DNA of 17,083 bases, taken from NCBI RefSeq assembly GCF_902499115.1, contig NZ_CABVPN010000053.1:1-17083 (forward strand), in the 5' to 3' direction. Shown piece by piece: positions 14,537 to 17,083 of this stretch. The position numbers and the translations under genes were made by a program. Under the pieces are notes generated by a model. It saw only the letters and a program-made list of their open reading frames with translations, was not told the origin of the DNA and did not search any database. Numbering within the stretch: the stretch's first letter is position 1; each line of letters begins with the position of its first letter. This DNA is from Burkholderia diffusa. Lineage in GTDB: Bacteria > Pseudomonadota > Gammaproteobacteria > Burkholderiales > Burkholderiaceae.

Positions 14537-15424
14537 TTAATCGCTCTCATAATGGTCAGCCATACGTGCGGCATCCAGATGCCACTTCTTTACCAGCGCG
14601 GCCGCTGCTGGCTGCGCAGTGAGGACTTGCTCAGCCTCGGGGAAGAGTGCGACGTAGTGATGCACGAAGAAACTCATCAGCACGCATGCAGTACTCACGG
14701 ACGTCGCGGCCATGGTGGCTTGCTGGGCGAGCTCGAACGCGTCCCGGACCTGCAGGATGCTCAGCCAGCTCGCATGCGAGTAGCCACACAGATAGCTATA
14801 GAGTTCGCGGATGTGAACGGGATGAAAACCCGCCTCGACACCGATCGCAGTCCATCCGCGCCCCGCGCGCCAGTCCCCCTTCAGCAAGGCTTTGCGCTCC
14901 TTCTCGGGTTGCTGTGCCCACCCGCCATGAGCCTGCATAGCGGCGCGCAGCCTGTCGACGACCGCCCTTTCATCCACTAACTTCTGCTTATTCTCTGCTT
15001 TCCGCGCACTCGCCCGCCACTCCTGTCGGTCCAGTAGGCCCGCGCAATGCCACGTCATATGGCGAAATTCTCGGAGGTCGGCATCGCTACAGCCAAACAC
15101 GTGAGCAAACGTAAGATAGGTCTCCAAGGCGGCCCGCGCCAGAATCAGCACCGAACCGTGGTCAATGTGTACGGCCGAACCCTGCGGCATCACGACCTCG
15201 ACTGGCTGCACCAGTACGTGTAGCGACGCGAGGTGGTAGTAGAACTTGCGCGCCAACACCTGCGCATCGTTCATCCACAACAGCCCGACCGGGATCATCT
15301 TGTCCGCCTGAGATTCGATCAGCTGCACAGTCAAGTGCAGCAATTTCATGGAGTCGCTGGTTCCCGCCTCGGTGACCGACCCGTTACCTGCTGTCACTAT
15401 GCGAGGGGCAGTGAATGGATTCAT
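14537..15424 (-). CDS. Hypothetical helical protein, 295 aa (possibly DUF5677-like)
   Basis: The frame runs from ATG 15424, with GGGAAAATCGAGAGC about 10 nt upstream; Met26 (15349) is a possible later start, since the first 25 residues are Thr/Gly-rich. The centre carries DHGSVLILARAALETYLTFAHVF (residues 89-110) and a later HIRELYSYLCGYSHASWLSI (204-223) with YSHAS, which together resemble the helical DUF5677-type proteins thought to bind or cut nucleic acid. I consider this a guess. DERAVVDRLRAAMQ and a Lys/Glu-rich linker lie between. It is soluble, with a short hydrophobic stretch at about 240-262 (TSVSTACVLMSFFVHHYV). It starts 47 bp after the extended HEPN-like reading, behind a GC hairpin. 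Confidence 0.65.
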   Translation of the reverse strand: MNPFTAPRIVTAGNGSVTEAGTSDSMKLLHLTVQLIESQADKMIPVGLLWMNDAQVLARKFYYHLASLHVLVQPVEVVMPQGSAVHIDHGSVLILARAALETYLTFAHVFGCSDADLREFRHMTWHCAGLLDRQEWRASARKAENKQKLVDERAVVDRLRAAMQAHGGWAQQPEKERKALLKGDWRAGRGWTAIGVEAGFHPVHIRELYSYLCGYSHASWLSILQVRDAFELAQQATMAATSVSTACVLMSFFVHHYVALFPEAEQVLTAQPAAAALVKKWHLDAARMADHYESD

Positions 15425-15450
15425 GTCGCTCGTGCTCTCGATTTTCCCGT

Positions 15451-15465
15451 GCCGGCTGAGCCGGC
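15451..15465. promoter_or_regulatory. GC-rich hairpin GCCGGC-TGA-GCCGGC
   Basis: A perfect 6-bp stem with a 3-nt loop between the HEPN-like and 295-aa genes, next to a TAGGAAAACG box (minus strand). No U-tract follows in the minus direction, so it is more likely an RNA processing or translation-control structure than a terminator. Confidence 0.4.
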
Positions 15466-15471
15466 GTTTTC

Positions 15472-15570
15472 CTATTCTTTCGGCTGATCGTTGAGCGCTC
15501 GCGCGAGCGATTCAAGCTGTGTCGCGAGCACATCATCACTGTGCAGCTCGTCACTCGCTTTGGCATTCTC
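15472..15570 (-). other. In-frame continuation of the HEPN-like gene beyond an amber codon
   Basis: After the TAG at 15571-15573 the same frame stays open for 32 codons: ENAKASDELHSDDVLA, then TQLESLARALNDQPKE, ending at TAG 15472-15474. The composition (balanced acidic/basic, amphipathic helix) is protein-like, unlike the other frames of this stretch. Most likely the ancestral gene ended here and a nonsense mutation shortened it; readthrough is the alternative. Confidence 0.5.
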
Positions 15571-16047
15571 CTACGCCACCAGGAAGGAACGGTATCCAAC
15601 CAGATGCGCCACCGCCTGGTGAAGCCTGACCGCCAATGGCTCGACAATTGACCAAACGGGAAATTGCTTCATCCCGGTTTGGATATATCGGAGGCCATGT
15701 CCGACATTCAAGCCAACAAGCATTTGCATTGCGCTTCTATCGTCCGGTGTCTCGTTGAAGATATCGAGCAGGCCCTCTTCCTTCGCTTTGCGATAGCAGG
15801 CATGCAAGTCATGCCCGTACTTTGCAGATCTCAACACACGGACCGTCACTCCTGTGTGTCGAAGGTAAGCCTTCAGCGTGAGTTCGATGCCGTGGTACAC
15901 GAGGAAGTAGGCTGTCACTGGCGAAATTTGCTCCCCTGCGTGCTTCTCCGCATGATCGCTATCGACGAGCCGCGCCGCGGCGATGTATTCATAAGCGTAC
16001 CGCGCCAACCCGACTGCTGTCGTGCGCTCGTCTTCGTCTTTCGTCAT
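15571..16047 (-). CDS. HEPN-like small protein, 158 aa, ending at an amber codon
   Basis: Residues 15-95 read RYAYEYIAAARLVD, then VTAYFLVYHGIELTLKAYLRHTG and VLRSAKYGHDLHACYRKAKEEGLL. The helical arrangement with a 'GIELTLKAYL' helix followed by 'GHDL' is the pattern of HEPN-type helical bundles, and R73-x5-H79 would serve as the RX4-6H RNase signature. HEPN proteins are frequent as toxins or RNases in defence and toxin-antitoxin pairs. The second half (MQMLVGLNVGHGLRYIQTG) is helical too. The AGGAAAA box sits 18 nt from the ATG at 16047 and better serves a five-codon leader at 16061 (see separate entry). The stop at 15571 looks secondary. No nucleotidyltransferase (MNT) partner lies beside it. 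The family call is uncertain. Confidence 0.6.
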   Translation of the reverse strand: MTKDEDERTTAVGLARYAYEYIAAARLVDSDHAEKHAGEQISPVTAYFLVYHGIELTLKAYLRHTGVTVRVLRSAKYGHDLHACYRKAKEEGLLDIFNETPDDRSAMQMLVGLNVGHGLRYIQTGMKQFPVWSIVEPLAVRLHQAVAHLVGYRSFLVA

Positions 16048-16061
16048 GTCAGAGGTCCCAT
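16044..16061 (-). promoter_or_regulatory. Possible five-codon leader MGPLT coupled to the HEPN-like gene
   Basis: ATG at 16061 lies 4 nt after AGGAAAACGAG and reads MGPLT then TGA, overlapping the HEPN-like ATG by ATGA (16044-16047). The ribosome site suits this ATG better than the gene's own, which suggests reinitiation coupling or a relic start. Confidence 0.35.
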
Positions 16062-16074
16062 CTCGTTTTCCTAT
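16062..16074 (-). repeat. Repeated intergenic box ATAGGAAAACGAG, copy 1
   Basis: The same 13 bases occur at 12576-12588, a shorter ATAGGAAAA at 15467-15475 and TAGGAAAA at 12090-12097, each just before a gene or at a gene end on the minus strand. Confidence 0.5.
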
Positions 16075-16092
16075 AGAAGCATCGAAGAACCG

Positions 16093-16947
16093 TTACCCTC
16101 CCGCCTTCACCCATAGTAGTAGTTGCTCAAAAGTGAACGAGCAACTACGCCCTGCCAAGAACGTTTTCGCGTAGCGCGTGAATGCCGGCCCGTTCGCATC
16201 TGCCTTTGTTCGCTGCTTAAGCACCTTACGGGCAGCTCTCATCTGCGAGCGATTTTGTATTCCTCCCCCCCAAATGAGTTGGGTGAGAACAGTCTCTACG
16301 CGCTTGAGCCGCGCGTCACCGATACAGCCACGCTTGAGATATTTCCCAAAACTCACTGCTAGGAAACGCTCGGCGTGATACGGGTGGCAGGATGGAACAC
16401 AGGCGAGCGCGGCATCCAGATTCCCAGTTCGAAATAAGGTTTGGTAGAAGGCGGACATCTCCTGCCGCAAGGTCCCCGCTGTCACTTGGTCTTGCGGGCC
16501 AATCAAGAAGTAAAAGGGCGTAGGCCGGTGAATCTTGAGCGGCGTAATCGCGTACAAACCGTAGCATGCAGCCATCACAACGCCCAGATTGCATTTGCTT
16601 GCTAGGTTGATCCGCCTGAGTAGCGGTTCGATCGCCTCCCAACTGACCGTGTCTCGCGAGTCGCCGATCTGCAGACCTTCATCGGCATCACCATGGCATT
16701 CGAAATGGATGATGGGCTTGCAACCAAGCCGGGCGTATTCCGCTATCTCCCCAAGAGCCTGTAGCAACTCTCCGCTACTTGCAACTCTCCGATACTCGAC
16801 GGCCGCGGAGGTGGCCTCGTTGTATCCGAGGTCAAGCAGATCCTCGTAGAGTTGGCGGCCCGTTTGCAATTCGCCAAATGTCAGCCCATCGATGATGAAG
16901 ACGTGACTGTTGAGAAAATTCGATGTGAATCGAAAGTCGGTGATCAT
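16093..16947 (-). CDS. Caspase/CHAT-like cysteine protease candidate, 284 aa
   Basis: The product begins MITDFRFTSNFLNSHVFIIDG. The catalytic pattern of caspase-like (clan CD) proteases is visible: PIIHFECHGDADEGL with His85-Gly86 at the end of a hydrophobic strand, then NLGVVMAACYG with Cys128 at the end of the next strand. A VSWEAIEPLLRRIN helix joins them, the usual spacing in CHAT domains. FLIGPQDQVTAGTLRQEMSAFYQTLF follows, as in short CHAT-type proteins where a GP and a helix follow the Cys. The last 80 residues (KRGCIGDARLKRVETVLTQLIWGGG and a Lys/Arg-rich stretch) are not assigned. Such proteases act in TPR-CHAT/gasdermin, Craspase-like and other anti-phage modules. The gene is the first of the minus-strand cluster; no gasdermin-like gene is visible. 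Family call likely, substrate unknown. Confidence 0.7.
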   Translation of the reverse strand: MITDFRFTSNFLNSHVFIIDGLTFGELQTGRQLYEDLLDLGYNEATSAAVEYRRVASSGELLQALGEIAEYARLGCKPIIHFECHGDADEGLQIGDSRDTVSWEAIEPLLRRINLASKCNLGVVMAACYGLYAITPLKIHRPTPFYFLIGPQDQVTAGTLRQEMSAFYQTLFRTGNLDAALACVPSCHPYHAERFLAVSFGKYLKRGCIGDARLKRVETVLTQLIWGGGIQNRSQMRAARKVLKQRTKADANGPAFTRYAKTFLAGRSCSFTFEQLLLWVKAGG

Positions 16948-17063
16948 CAGAGATGGGCCTCGTAGCCTATGGTTTTCGGATTAAATCACGGCATTTCAGT
17001 TGAGGAGAGCCTATCCAGTCTTTTGTGTGTGAGGCATAAACTGACGGCCAAGGAGCCACTTTT
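16948..17063. promoter_or_regulatory. Divergent intergenic region
   Basis: These 116 bp separate the first gene of the minus-strand cluster from the plus-strand gene at 17064, so promoters for both directions should lie here. The segment 16975-17040 is relatively AT-rich. I do not see a convincing -35/-10 pair on either strand. Confidence 0.45.
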
Positions 17064-17083
17064 ATGCCACGCAAACGCAAGGA
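17064..17083 (+). CDS. Start of an unidentified gene, cut by the window edge
   Basis: ATG at 17064 follows AAGGAG (17050-17055) with 8-nt spacing, an excellent ribosome site. Only MPRKRK and two bases are visible, a basic start that occurs in DNA-binding proteins and transposases. Nothing more can be said. Confidence 0.5.

Noticed and set aside
1..17083. CRISPR arrays, tRNA or rRNA genes
   Set aside because: No regularly spaced repeats with unique spacers and no cloverleaf or rRNA signature was seen on either strand.

Overview
The window looks like an accessory, island-type region of a high-GC beta-proteobacterium, most likely Burkholderia or a close relative. The grounds are a VgrG-like type VI secretion fragment of Burkholderia type, tyrosine-recombinase remnants of the DUF3701 kind common in that genus, an ISNCY-type and an IS5-type element of kinds common there, and the GC-rich codon use. 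All family names come from reading the translations; no search was run.

Layout, left to right. (1) 1-1450: a truncated vgrG 5' end on the minus strand, about 700 bp of apparently non-coding DNA with several small inverted repeats, then a decayed tyrosine recombinase. (2) 1568-5188: one very large plus-strand gene (1206 codons from a GTG with a strong AGGAGG box) for a SIR2-domain protein with a long C-terminal region, of the type found in defence-associated sirtuins. It is followed by a second decayed integrase (5255-5979), so the gene sits between two broken recombinase genes whose last 90 bp are homologous. (3) 6058-6801: an unknown soluble protein, convergent with 6907-7728 on the minus strand, which looks like a proteasome-beta/HslV-like Ntn hydrolase. 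(4) 7919-10560: two insertion sequences, an ISNCY-type element with a frameshifted transposase and an IS5-family element with clear inverted repeats and a TTA target duplication. They lie inside or beside a small zinc-ribbon ORF. (5) 10506-16947: a minus-strand run of about a dozen tightly spaced genes, several with 4-nt stop/start overlaps.

In transcription order (16947 downwards) the run encodes: a caspase/CHAT-like protease; a HEPN-like small protein with an in-frame amber codon; a 295-aa helical protein; a one-TM small protein; an FRG-domain protein; a small lipoprotein; a two-TM protein; a second two-TM protein broken by a G-tract frameshift; a 123-aa MGYDVHITR-type protein; a possible 25-aa Cys-rich microprotein; a 234-aa unknown; a Cys-rich 132-aa protein; an 82-aa protein; and the interrupted zinc-ribbon ORF. 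The Ntn-hydrolase gene beyond the IS elements has the same orientation and may once have been the tail of this run. At the far right a new plus-strand gene begins (17064) and is cut by the window edge.

Reading: the SIR2 gene is a good candidate anti-phage abortive-infection gene. The minus-strand cluster combines a protease candidate, a possible HEPN protein, an FRG protein and several membrane or lipoprotein genes. It could be an undescribed multi-gene defence system, or an accumulation of orphan effector/immunity genes next to a broken vgrG. Several genes here are decaying (amber codon, frameshifts, IS hits), so some of these functions may already be lost.
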